Source: Trichomonas vaginalis G3 (taxonomy: Eukaryota > Parabasalia > Trichomonadida > Trichomonadidae). Taken from it: a stretch of 64,000 nt of DNA. The first letter of the stretch is position 1. Every line of letters begins with the position of its first letter. The notes under the pieces are model-generated. The model was not told where the DNA came from, did not search any database, and worked only from the letters and a program-made list of their open reading frames with translations. Below are positions 49,665-59,526 of this stretch, piece after piece. The translations under genes and the position numbers were made by a program. The stretch covers positions 1,868,252-1,932,251 of the forward strand of contig NC_067207.1 in assembly GCF_026262505.1 (NCBI RefSeq), written 5' to 3'.

Positions 49665-50834
49665 TTAATCATATTTGTATTTTTCAGGACCATCAAATCC
49701 AATAATGAAGCAGCAAGCCTTGATTATCTGTATGATTATTATAAGAACAACAAAAGCGATTCCTAAATAAAAGTATAACTTATTTTTCTGAACAAAAGGT
49801 TTGACGACTCTTCTGTAAAATCCCATGATTCCAGCACCTGGTCCATACTCTTTCAGTTTTCCTTGCCATGCTTTATTGGCCCATTCAACAAATTTTTCAG
49901 GATCGTAATCGGAATCAAATTTATACCAAGTATTCTTATGCATCTTGACCATAGAAATGAAAGGACGATGCGTAATGTCAACTCTGATCGCTCTGCAAAA
50001 TCTTTCATATGACATGCAGTCAATATCAATAATTTTGAGGTTATCTGGTAATTTCAATGTTAACTGTTGTATTTCTTTGGTGAATTTCTTCTCCCAGTCC
50101 TCCAAAACAATAAATGGTTCTTTTAATTTTGTTTGTATCTCAAAGAAAGTTGAAGAAGGTGATCCAAACGGTGGATAAAGATGTTCGTAAATAAATGCTT
50201 GTACATCATCGAAATTTATTTGACCTGAATAAGGAAGAGTTTTATTTGTAGGAGTATAATAGTGATAGATGCGAGATTCATCGGATTGGAAATACTTATA
50301 TGTGATATTGTAAAATCTAGCTGGATAATTAACATATTGCTTGGCAATCTCTGAAAATATTTGTGATAAATTTGTATTCTTAAAATCTTGTAAGAAGAAT
50401 ATCGAAGATTCTAAATTGGCATTTAGCTCAGTGGAAAGTTGTGTTTCATTTTCAATTTGAAGTACAGGTGGTTGAATAAATTTTTGAATAAAAGCTCGAA
50501 TTTCTTCAAAAGATCTTGATCCTTCATATCTTTCAGCATCTATTATTGTTGTCGTAACCATGTATAGTCTTGGCGTTCCTTCTCCTTGAAATTGTCTACA
50601 AAGATCTCTTTCGTTATCACAAGAGATCATCATTATATCGACTTTATCATTATCTTTGTAAAATTGTTCAATACGCTCTTTAACAGGCTTGAATTCTAAA
50701 CAATGAGCGCACCACATTGATTCAAGAGTTACAAATATAGGCTTATGGGGCTCCTCAGTGAATAATTTGTCAGCTTCCTCTGAGGTAATTGAATGCACTT
50801 GACTTAATGCAAAGTTAATCAAAACTGTGAACAT
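49665..50834 (-). CDS. PDI/thioredoxin-fold ER membrane protein (TMX3-like)
   Basis: The product has 389 residues. It begins with a short signal-like stretch (MFTVLINFALSQ), then a thioredoxin domain with active-site WCAHC at residues 41-45 and downstream GEGTPRLYMV, where the cis-proline loop lies. A second thioredoxin-like fold follows, without a CxxC. One membrane span near residues 353-375 (LYFYLGIAFVVLIIIIQII) ends in a short basic/acidic cytosolic tail. The layout suggests an ER-bound oxidoreductase or protein disulphide isomerase of TMX type. An Inr-like TCATTTTTTT (50851-50860) lies 16 bases before the start codon. Confidence 0.75.
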   Translation of the reverse strand: MFTVLINFALSQVHSITSEEADKLFTEEPHKPIFVTLESMWCAHCLEFKPVKERIEQFYKDNDKVDIMMISCDNERDLCRQFQGEGTPRLYMVTTTIIDAERYEGSRSFEEIRAFIQKFIQPPVLQIENETQLSTELNANLESSIFFLQDFKNTNLSQIFSEIAKQYVNYPARFYNITYKYFQSDESRIYHYYTPTNKTLPYSGQINFDDVQAFIYEHLYPPFGSPSSTFFEIQTKLKEPFIVLEDWEKKFTKEIQQLTLKLPDNLKIIDIDCMSYERFCRAIRVDITHRPFISMVKMHKNTWYKFDSDYDPEKFVEWANKAWQGKLKEYGPGAGIMGFYRRVVKPFVQKNKLYFYLGIAFVVLIIIIQIIKACCFIIGFDGPEKYKYD

Positions 50835-50850
50835 TCAATTTTTTGCAATA

Positions 50851-50860
50851 AAAAAAATGA
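50851..50860 (-). promoter_or_regulatory. Inr-like box before the PDI-like gene
   Basis: TCATTTTTTT lies 16 bases before the start codon. Confidence 0.5.
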
Positions 50861-51080
50861 AACTTTACACTGCATATTTTTAAGCATATGTTGTACTTTT
50901 GGTTCACGAAATATTAATGATTAATAGATTTTATTGCTTCTTCATTGAGAGAAACCTTGAATTTGTATAATCATCAAGACAATACTCTATACTTGCAATC
51001 CTTTCAATTTGGGGATAATATAATCCAATCTCTCTTAACCGAAGAATGGATGAATTCCTAAATAAAATTTGAAAATTTAA

Positions 51081-51179
51081 GGGTATAGTCCACTAAAAAT
51101 TTTTAAGTTTTGACAATGAAAATAAGCTCTGTGACCATGTAAATATATATCTATGCAAAACGAGAGGTTATGCCATAAT
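51081..51179 (+). repeat. Kolobok left terminal inverted repeat
   Basis: Starts GGGTATAGTCCACT; the inner edge is GAGAGGTTATGCCATAAT. Confidence 0.75.
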
Positions 51180-52401
51180 TTTTTTTAGTTATCAAATTTT
51201 CCTTTTTTGAGAGAAGTCTCTCAATAATTTGAGAAGAATCTTTGATATAAAGAGATACACATTTGTAGAACGAAGTAAGTGTTTTCCAAACATTTTATAT
51301 GTTCATCCTGTATAACAATATAAAGCTGCATAGTGCCATCTTGTGCGTTTGCTATTTTATGTACTTTTCATTGAGATAATCCCTCTTCTCGGGTGATTTT
51401 AACAGTCAACTCAATTTTAAAATAAAGATTTCATCAAAATGATTTCGAAATTCGGATATTGATTATATAAATAGCACTGTTAACATATTTTGGATGAGTA
51501 AAAAATACCTTGTTTTGTATGCATTTAGTACACCTTTATTTTTGATTAAAACTATAAAATTTTTATTCCTTATATAATAAATAGTATATGTTACATAAAC
51601 ATGAAATTCAATAGCATTCAATTTTGGATTTTTTAGATTTGGTAAATTTTAGAAGAAATAAAATCAGCAATCAAAATAAAGAAACTTTTTTTGTATCTTC
51701 TATGATTACCTTTTGGTACTAAATTTTGCATTAATAAGTAAATTATCTGTATTATTCTGTGAGCACAAGCCCTCAGTTATGCTGGTAGTGAATGAGGAAT
51801 CGTCATTTTGCGAAGAGAACGCGATTATTAAGGTAATTTTGAGAATTGTCTTGAATTATTTAAAATTAAAGTTAATTGAATAGGTAGGATAACTAGCCTT
51901 TGCTAAATTTGTATAATTTGACCTTATTCTAGTTGGATCTGAGAATATTTTGCTGAAATAATAAATTATATCGCCGATTTATGAAAATTTCTCTGATGGG
52001 ACCGACTCGCTGAAACGTATTAGTGTTAATGGTAACTTGTCTGAATTTTCAAATTTTTTTCGAAATCCAAAAAATCACAAACAAAAGCATCAAAATTAGA
52101 TTTGCATTTAAGGTTTTCATTTTTTTTTGGAAAATAAAAATATTTTTTCCCCAATAAAGTTTTTTTTACTTTTGAGAGGAATAGAAACGTTATTTTGGAA
52201 TTTTGAAACGACAGAAATGTTCCATTTTTAATGTAGATTCTAAAATGGGGTCAAATTTTTGATTGAACCGTTATCCATTGAAAAACCTCGATTTTAAAAT
52301 GTTATTCCAAAATATTCATCTAATGATATAGTATATATTTATTAATTATTACTTTTTATTCAATTTTCACTTTTGGCGGGATTTCATTTTTTTGTTGTTG
52401 T

Positions 52402-53694
52402 ATGGGCCATATTGTTCACCCAAAACGGAAAACAAAGGCAATGCATAACATTTTACTCCACGAACGTCGTCGACTCTCAGCGCGACAGATGCTTGGTGCT
52501 TGCATAATGACCGGAATGCCATATACAAAAGGTGCTCGCTTTCTTTCTCTTTGTGGAACTAAGCCCCCTGTGAAGAGTGGTGTCATGAGACAACAGAGAT
52601 TTTGTGACGATAAGATTAGAAGACTTAAAAGTATTTCCCTAATGCTGTCGAGAAAGTCCTTCAGTGGTTACTTATCCATTGATGCAAGATGGACGCACAG
52701 GCGAAACTCGCCAAGTTGTACAGTAACTGCGCTCGATGCTGTCACAAAAAGAGTTCTTGCATGCGTGAACATCAACCATATTGGTGGAAACAGACAGCAT
52801 GCTCAGTATTCCGGAGCTTCCAACAATATGGAAAGTGCTGGAACTCGAATCATCTTGAAGCAATTAAAGAAATACAATATCTTGAAAGATGTTAAAGAGA
52901 TTATTAAAGACCGAGATAACAAAAGTGTCTCTGTCTTTAAAGAATTTGGCGTCTCTCATCTTGAAAGATTCGATCCAGGTCATGTATCAAAAAATATCTC
53001 AAAAGATTTTACAAAGTTCTCAGCTTCTCATAAGACAGTTGAAGTTTTCAACGACAAGACTCAGAAGATTGAAAAAATAGAGAGACCTTTCTGGGGTCTG
53101 AATGCAAGCCTAAGTATGTGGCTTTGGTCATGTTTTGCCGAAGAAAATATTGACAAACGTACGAAAATGTGGGAGAATTGTGTCTACCATTACGTAGGCA
53201 ATCATTCTTTTTGCGAACCGCACAATTACAAATGCTTTGAATGGCAAAAAGGTGTCAATTCGATCCAACTTCAATTCATGCTCTATGACTGGGTTCACAA
53301 ATGGACACCCATAGTTTCCAAAGTTTCTTCCATTGGATCTACCTGCATGAATGAAGCGTTTAACTCCAAAATTGCATGCTATTTGGACAAATCAAGAGCC
53401 TGGAAGAACATTAACATTAGAGTTAACGTTGCAATCTTAGAATGGAATGATCCAGAGCATTTTCTCGGAGATATACAAAAAGCATTACATCTTCCCCCAC
53501 TTCCAGAAGATTGTGTCAAATCATTTGAAGAGAATTGTTACTCCAAAATGATATTGAAACAAAAAACTGTTACAAAAGGTTCTAAAAAACAGAACAAATA
53601 CAAAAACTCCATTCAGAGTGTACCAGGAGGAGATTATCAAGTTTTCAAGTCCGAATGGGAATCAGAAGACGAAGACATTGATGACTTTGATTAA
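52402..53694 (+). CDS. Kolobok-like DDE transposase
   Basis: The product has 430 residues. The fold places acidic residues at D94 in YLSIDARWTHRRNS, at the IIKDRDN segment (D170/D172) and at E318 in STCMNEAFNSKI, with a DPGHVSKNIS segment between (D191, H194). This resembles the DDE layout of Kolobok/Mutator-like YqaJ-neighbour transposases. There is no THAP zinc finger at the N-terminus; a C/H cluster with CEPHNYKCFEW lies near residue 271. The C-terminus is acidic. The frame is whole and lies inside TTAA-flanked inverted repeats, so the element could be autonomous. Confidence 0.75.
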   Translation: MGHIVHPKRKTKAMHNILLHERRRLSARQMLGACIMTGMPYTKGARFLSLCGTKPPVKSGVMRQQRFCDDKIRRLKSISLMLSRKSFSGYLSIDARWTHRRNSPSCTVTALDAVTKRVLACVNINHIGGNRQHAQYSGASNNMESAGTRIILKQLKKYNILKDVKEIIKDRDNKSVSVFKEFGVSHLERFDPGHVSKNISKDFTKFSASHKTVEVFNDKTQKIEKIERPFWGLNASLSMWLWSCFAEENIDKRTKMWENCVYHYVGNHSFCEPHNYKCFEWQKGVNSIQLQFMLYDWVHKWTPIVSKVSSIGSTCMNEAFNSKIACYLDKSRAWKNINIRVNVAILEWNDPEHFLGDIQKALHLPPLPEDCVKSFEENCYSKMILKQKTVTKGSKKQNKYKNSIQSVPGGDYQVFKSEWESEDEDIDDFD

Positions 53695-53983
53695 CGAAAA
53701 TTACATTTTATTTATTGTTTTTGTTTTTAATTAAATTATTATTATGCTCATTTTCTTATTTTGATTTTTTCTCATTATGATATAAATAATTTATTAATGC
53801 ATTTATCCAATAATTATGCTATGATATTTTTATGCCTTATTTCATTTCTCTTATATTTGATAATCTGGTAAAATATAGTTCAGACTATAATCATTTTAGA
53901 TTATTGATATATTTATATAGGTTAGAATAAAATTAGTTTCATTTTCTACTTTTATTTTGAATTAATAATTTATAATATCAAAT

Positions 53984-54080
53984 ATTATGGCGTAACCTCT
54001 CCTTTAAAATATAGATATATATAGGCCTATAGAGTTTATTGGCACTCTCAAAACTCTAGAATTTTGAGTTTACTATACCC
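53984..54080 (-). repeat. Kolobok right terminal inverted repeat
   Basis: Inverse counterpart of 51081-51179, imperfect; ends CTATACCC. Confidence 0.75.
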
Positions 54081-54084
54081 TTAA

Positions 54085-54429
54085 CAAGAGACTTATGACA
54101 AATATCATAGCATATATGGAAAATGTATAGTAATTCAAGTCATCATCCAACCCAGTTTTCCGAGTTTGAGAGTAATTTAAGATGGCCTGTAGTAATCTCC
54201 AGAAATCTATGGAGTTCTAATGTGAAAAAACAACACGGCGCAAAGCAGAAAGTATAATGTAATTGTCATTTTGATTTTCAATTAGAACAAATTCGTACGT
54301 TAAGCAAACTTTAAAAATTTATTAAAAATAATCACTAGACAATATGGAATAAAAATGCAAAAATTGTGCGGTCTTTTTTTCAATTAAAACTCAAATTTTG
54401 GCGCACTATTCATTTATTTCGAACCAATC
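54085..54429. other. Intergenic before the transporter
   Basis: 345 bp. An Inr-like TCATTTATT at 54410-54418 is just before the start. No gene was recognised. Confidence 0.45.
54410..54418 (+). promoter_or_regulatory. Inr-like box before the transporter
   Basis: TCATTTATT lies 11 bases before the start codon. Confidence 0.5.
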
Positions 54430-55623
54430 ATGATCTCTTCAGTTGACACAGCAGATTTATTAACAGAAGAGGCATCTAGTACGAAAGATAAAACATATAT
54501 TAGTGCATTCTTTATTACAGCTCCAGTCTTTATTGGATACGCATGCTGTTTTTCATTGCAGCACAGACTTGGTAATGTTTTTGGATTAGCAGATGGTGCT
54601 GCAGGTAATTCAAGATCATACTACTACGGAATTGGCACATCTTTTGTTTACTTTTTCAATTTAATATTTAGAGTTATCGGCCACAATTTACTTTTTGGCT
54701 GCTTCTCACCAAGAGTGAGGGTCATTATTGCTTTAGCTAGTATGATTGTTGGACAAACTATGCTTAGTGTTGTTGCAATGGCAAAATCACCTCCTCACCT
54801 TGCCTGGGTATTCATTTCATACGCTTTTTGCGGTGTATGCGAAGGATCATACTGTCCAAATATGTTTAACGTTGTGAACAATTTAGGCAAGACACGCCAA
54901 CAAGTTGTTACTGCAATCCCATTTGGAGTTTCTTTGATTACAATTTTAGGTTTTGCTCTATTTTCTTTTGGCATGCCTTTCCAATTGTGCTACATGTTTA
55001 CATCAGTATGCACATTTGGCGCAATTATTCTTTACCTTATTAAAATTTATCCAGTGGCAAATACTTCTGCCAGCACATTTAGCTTTAAGGACTTCTTCAA
55101 TGATTTCAAGAATATCAAAGAATGGTTCCCAAAGATTTGGGGACATTGTTTGGTTTTCATCATTAACATGTTTTGCTTATCGCTATTCAATCCAGGATGC
55201 ACACTCTATGCGTTCAATGAGCGTGTTCATTATAAGCTTTTGGGCTTCACACTTCCACATGATGCTTTCATTCTCACTTGCAATATCGGAAATTTCCTTG
55301 GTGATCTTCTCTCACGTATTGTCATGGATAGAAAACGTATTATTAATCCTATGTTTTTCTTTATCCTCCTTATATTCGGAATTATCACTAATTTGGCATT
55401 AATTCCAGAAATCACCCCATTGGCATCCTTTGTATTTGGATGGGCAAATGGTGGACTTTATACACAAACCACTAAACTCATCGGACTCTTGTTCGTTGAC
55501 AAGTATCATTTAACTGCAATGAGTACTTGGTTATTCGTTGGTGATATTGGCTCTACTTCAGGTTCAAACTGTGTTCAGCCAATGCGCCCTGTTCTTGTAG
55601 GTATAAAGCAAATAGAGTATTAG
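54430..55623 (+). CDS. Multi-pass membrane transporter, MFS-like
   Basis: The product has 397 residues and about 10-12 hydrophobic spans. These include AFFITAPVFIGYACCFSLQ, VIIALASMIVGQTMLSVVAM, AFCGVCEGSYCPNMFNVVNN and FFFILLIFGIITNLALIPEI. The size and span number fit a major-facilitator-fold transporter; a nodulin-like or nucleoside-transporter relative is also possible. No substrate motif was recognised. An Inr-like box is 11 bases upstream. Confidence 0.6.
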   Translation: MISSVDTADLLTEEASSTKDKTYISAFFITAPVFIGYACCFSLQHRLGNVFGLADGAAGNSRSYYYGIGTSFVYFFNLIFRVIGHNLLFGCFSPRVRVIIALASMIVGQTMLSVVAMAKSPPHLAWVFISYAFCGVCEGSYCPNMFNVVNNLGKTRQQVVTAIPFGVSLITILGFALFSFGMPFQLCYMFTSVCTFGAIILYLIKIYPVANTSASTFSFKDFFNDFKNIKEWFPKIWGHCLVFIINMFCLSLFNPGCTLYAFNERVHYKLLGFTLPHDAFILTCNIGNFLGDLLSRIVMDRKRIINPMFFFILLIFGIITNLALIPEITPLASFVFGWANGGLYTQTTKLIGLLFVDKYHLTAMSTWLFVGDIGSTSGSNCVQPMRPVLVGIKQIEY

Positions 55624-55854
55624 AGTAAACCTTTATCTTTTTGTTGATTAAAATTATCAATTTTTTCTCGAATATGCAGTCATTAATCTAAAATTATATT
55701 AGAATTAATATATACTCTTTATGGGTGGCATACAACCATAAGAAATACGAAATCTGATAACAAAATCTTATTGAATGTTTCAAATTATTTTAACTTTGAA
55801 AATGTCGCTTTTCAACTCCTAAAACAACATTTAAATACTTTGTATTAAATAACA

Positions 55855-55860
55855 TCATTT
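55855..55860 (+). promoter_or_regulatory. Inr-like box before 55866
   Basis: TCATTT (extending to TCATTTTTTT) lies five bases before the start codon. Confidence 0.5.
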
Positions 55861-55865
55861 TTTTG

Positions 55866-58800
55866 ATGAGAAACAATGATAAGTTATTTCAACAAGCGTT
55901 AAAAAACTTTATAAAACAATGCTCATCATTTAAATCGGGGGAGGAGATGTTACAAAATCTCACCACCTTTCTAGTTACTCTCAATGAATATATTTCAAAA
56001 CTTGATATTCCAAATGGAGTCATTTCAGATGATTTAAACAAACTACTACTCGAATTTTCAGAAAGTTTATACTCAATTATTAAGCAAACAAATGGAGATT
56101 TCCTTGATAAACAATTTCTTTTGTATTGGAAAATTACAATTTCACAATTACTAAAATTCACAATCAAAAAGGAGCTTTATTGGAAATTGTGTCAGATAAC
56201 TTTTTGGTGTTTAACATATAATACTTCCAAATTCACACCAGTAGACACAAAAGCTTGTATTTCCTTCTTTTTGGATGAAAAAACACTAAATATTGACGAA
56301 AATTCAAACATGCTCGCATTGGTAAATAACTGTCTCTCAGAAATTCCTTATGAATCCAAAGTTTTTTGGTGGAAAATTTTTTGCAATACAATCTTACCAT
56401 TATATCTTGATTTTGATATCAAAGCTGCATCACTCGCTAAAGTGCAAACACAAAAAGTACTACCAAAGAGAATCTTAAGCGTTTCTTGTTATTTTATTCA
56501 TTCAATTTCCAACGAAAAACCAGATATTCGCATGTTTGACATATCAGATTTCAACAGTTGCATTGCTGTATCACTGTTTATACCTCATATTATATATACA
56601 GACAGTGAAAAATACAAAGTTTTGATTTCAAGCATTGCAAATAATCTTTTCCCAGGGGAACTATCAGAAGAATCTATTTCTGAGCGAAACTCATTCTCTT
56701 TTTCACGATCTTTGTTTTATATCCCAGAACAATACACAAATCAGTTATTACAGATACTTCCGAAACTTTTTAGTCTATCAAGAGACTTTGTTTCGCAACT
56801 GATTGTATTGTTACTAAGAGATATCTGTACAAATTACCCTGATTTTGACAAAATTGCGATTCCTCTTCTTAGATGCAGATCTTTATTAGATCTTATATAT
56901 CAGATGAACTTGAATGATCAGTACTTTATAATTATTTCATCACTTTTCTTTTTTATTGCGACAGGATCAAAATGTTCAATTCAACTATTTAGAATTTACT
57001 TTGAATTCACAATGTTGTATAAATTGACATCTGTGGAATGCTGGAAATACGTTTCCGATTCAGTTTCATTGCATCCAGATATAAAATCTGTGGTTGATAA
57101 ATTTATTACTCAATTCGTTGTAGCTTCAGCAGGGATTATATTTGGTACTAAAATAATCAACTTTAATATACCAAATATCGATATGAAAAACCCTTTATTG
57201 CTTGAAAACGAAATTACAAATTCTCCTGTTTCTGTCCTTCCTTATTTCACGAAAATGGATTTCATTTGGTGGCCATATGAAACATTTAAGAGCTACATGA
57301 AAGGAATTCTTAATGTTTTCCCAATTTCTGAAAATCTTCATGTAATTTCTGTCATTTTTACCATTTTATTGAGTCTTTCGAAGTTAGTTCCTTATAATGA
57401 CACATCTAATTTCTCCGATTTCTGTGAATTTCTTCTTTATTCCGTTCCTATTGAATTAATCGATGAAAAATTCATTGAAACCGCCATTATATTGCTTGCA
57501 AAGGTCAAAAATCCAGATCAGAAATATGTTTCTCATATAACTGATGTATTTATTCCACTTGTTTCTGCGAATGATTTTACAATTGATATTTTGAGTGATT
57601 TGACACAATCTAATTCACCTGAAATAGGCCAGATTATAATCAAATCAGTTGATATATTGATATCAAAGAAGATTAAGATAGATTCAATGAAGAAAATCAA
57701 TATTTTAATTTCATCAATTGCAATCTCACAAGAAATAGCAGAAAAAGTTCTTGAATATTGCATCCATAACTATTCCAAGGCGTTTTCTGTCGGATTTATC
57801 AGGATTGGCACAATTTACGCTTTATCTTCGAAAACTCCAGAAAAAGCGTATAAATTAATAACGAAACCTATTAATGGGCGCATGAGTTCTGAGGTGTTAT
57901 GCCTATTTTCCATTCTTGCCAAGAATGAAAAATCAATTTTTTCAGATGAAGCTTTAAAGAGACAATTGATACAAAATATATATGAACAGAAGGATAATAT
58001 ACAAAAGTTCTCATTATCCCTCCTTACTTTTCAAGATCTTTCGGTTTTTTCGAACCAAATTTCTGATTTTTCCAATAGTTTCATCAAAAATCCATCACAG
58101 GATATCCATTCTCTCATTGAATTAACAGAATATTCAATTATCGACGCGTTCGACCACCAAAACAATGGAAATTTCATTGAAATCGATAAAATTGAATCAG
58201 ATCAAGACAATTTTCTTATAAGGAAGAACAATTTGTATGGAGAAGTTGATATTAATATAAAACCAATTAAGCCAGAACTTTTTGACCAAAAAATCGAAAA
58301 TGATTCTTGGAATTCAACAGAAAAACATGAAAAAAACACATTAGAACATCAAAATAGCGTTGATAATGCATTAAAATCAGCAATAAACACTATTCCTGAC
58401 CAGAAAAAGTATAATCCTTCTGATTTTCATTTTAATGACGTCGAATTACCAAAAATCGAGTTGGAAACCAACCAAGAGATGACGCAAATCAAGAAAATAG
58501 GTGATGAAGCCCTTAATTCCTACTATTCGATGCTAAAAGCTTTTTCAGAAAAAAGAGATTTGACAGGAAAGAAAGCATTTGATAATTATGAGGTCGACAT
58601 CATTATTCCTCAGATAATATCACTTGCTTTTAAAGATTTTCTTAATAAATTAGGCGAAAAAGGACCAAATTCGATCATTTACACCGAATACAGGTATAAA
58701 ATCACTTATCACCTATGTAATACTCCTTCCCAGTGCAAATCATCAACAGTTTTGATGCTTTGCTCTGATAAAATCCAAGGATTTATTTCATCAAAACAAA

Positions 58801-58991
58801 TCTTTCTCTGGGAGCAAGGAAATTTGATTGGATTGTCTTGTGCTAATGATAATTATGGTATTTTCAGCGGAAACATGTTATTTACACCAGAAACACTTGC
58901 CAAGTTATTGCCATGGTGTATTGCTTATAATGATGAAAGCACAACGAAGTCAAAGAGATATGAAATATTAAATAAGTTTGTTTGTAAGTAA
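55866..58991 (+). CDS. Large helical protein, unknown, possibly RalGAP-like
   Basis: The product has about 1,041 residues. Residues 1-800 are mostly helical repeats (LCQITFWCLTYNTSKFTPVD and similar). A low-complexity linker follows (about 800-890). A ~130-residue C-terminal domain contains IISLAFKDFLNKLGEKGPN, then TEYRYKITYHLCNTPS. A long helical region before a small C-terminal domain of this kind is seen in RalGAP/tuberin proteins, whose GAP domain has a YxxxEIxFHVxTLLP-like strand, but the match is weak and no catalytic Asn helix is clear. The start is the ATG at 55866. The stop reads TAAA. Confidence 0.55.
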   Translation: MRNNDKLFQQALKNFIKQCSSFKSGEEMLQNLTTFLVTLNEYISKLDIPNGVISDDLNKLLLEFSESLYSIIKQTNGDFLDKQFLLYWKITISQLLKFTIKKELYWKLCQITFWCLTYNTSKFTPVDTKACISFFLDEKTLNIDENSNMLALVNNCLSEIPYESKVFWWKIFCNTILPLYLDFDIKAASLAKVQTQKVLPKRILSVSCYFIHSISNEKPDIRMFDISDFNSCIAVSLFIPHIIYTDSEKYKVLISSIANNLFPGELSEESISERNSFSFSRSLFYIPEQYTNQLLQILPKLFSLSRDFVSQLIVLLLRDICTNYPDFDKIAIPLLRCRSLLDLIYQMNLNDQYFIIISSLFFFIATGSKCSIQLFRIYFEFTMLYKLTSVECWKYVSDSVSLHPDIKSVVDKFITQFVVASAGIIFGTKIINFNIPNIDMKNPLLLENEITNSPVSVLPYFTKMDFIWWPYETFKSYMKGILNVFPISENLHVISVIFTILLSLSKLVPYNDTSNFSDFCEFLLYSVPIELIDEKFIETAIILLAKVKNPDQKYVSHITDVFIPLVSANDFTIDILSDLTQSNSPEIGQIIIKSVDILISKKIKIDSMKKINILISSIAISQEIAEKVLEYCIHNYSKAFSVGFIRIGTIYALSSKTPEKAYKLITKPINGRMSSEVLCLFSILAKNEKSIFSDEALKRQLIQNIYEQKDNIQKFSLSLLTFQDLSVFSNQISDFSNSFIKNPSQDIHSLIELTEYSIIDAFDHQNNGNFIEIDKIESDQDNFLIRKNNLYGEVDINIKPIKPELFDQKIENDSWNSTEKHEKNTLEHQNSVDNALKSAINTIPDQKKYNPSDFHFNDVELPKIELETNQEMTQIKKIGDEALNSYYSMLKAFSEKRDLTGKKAFDNYEVDIIIPQIISLAFKDFLNKLGEKGPNSIIYTEYRYKITYHLCNTPSQCKSSTVLMLCSDKIQGFISSKQIFLWEQGNLIGLSCANDNYGIFSGNMLFTPETLAKLLPWCIAYNDESTTKSKRYEILNKFVCK

Positions 58992-59526
58992 AAGTTTATT
59001 TATTATCGGAAATTAAATTAATGGATTTTTATTTTCGGGTTTCATTTGATAGATAGGTTTGATTTTGTCAAGAAATTGCAGACATATAACATGTTCAAAA
59101 AAGGAGGATAAACAAAAATTAATGAAAGAAATCTCGAATGTTAATTTGATTTTGTTTCAAAATTACTTTAGTTGTGGCCCATAGATGGTAAATCTATAAA
59201 TATCATAGAGTTTGAAAATTTGAAATTCAAAACAGTCTAAAAAGGGAAACAAACTGTAGATGAGAACTGTATTTGATAATATTTTGGATTTCCGAGCCAA
59301 TCATTACTTTCTGGTATAATTATAATATAAACTATTTTCAATCAAGCGCATTAATATGTAATTGGACTTAAAATGATTAAGAATTTAATGCATTAACTTC
59401 AATCTATAAGAGCTACCCAATCTAATCTCAATATTCAAAAACCAATGGAAAATATCGACCAATATTTCAGCAGTTATTAACTAAAAACGATACAATTTAT
59501 ACAAACAAAGATAATATATAAACAAT
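58992..59526. other. Intergenic between convergent genes
   Basis: 535 bp. No gene or repeat was recognised. Confidence 0.45.

Larger units (their letters stand above)
51081..54080. mobile_element. Kolobok-type DNA transposon, 3,000 bp, apparently whole
   Basis: TTAA target duplications lie at 51077-51080 and 54081-54084. The element starts GGGTATAGTCCACT and ends with the inverted counterpart CTATACCC, with imperfect terminal inverted repeats of about 97-99 bp (51081-51179 and 53984-54080). Both arms share GAGAGGTTA.GCCATAAT at the inner edge. It encodes one uninterrupted transposase (52402-53694). TTAA target choice plus this transposase type point to the Kolobok superfamily. Arm differences suggest that it is not brand new. 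Confidence 0.85.
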
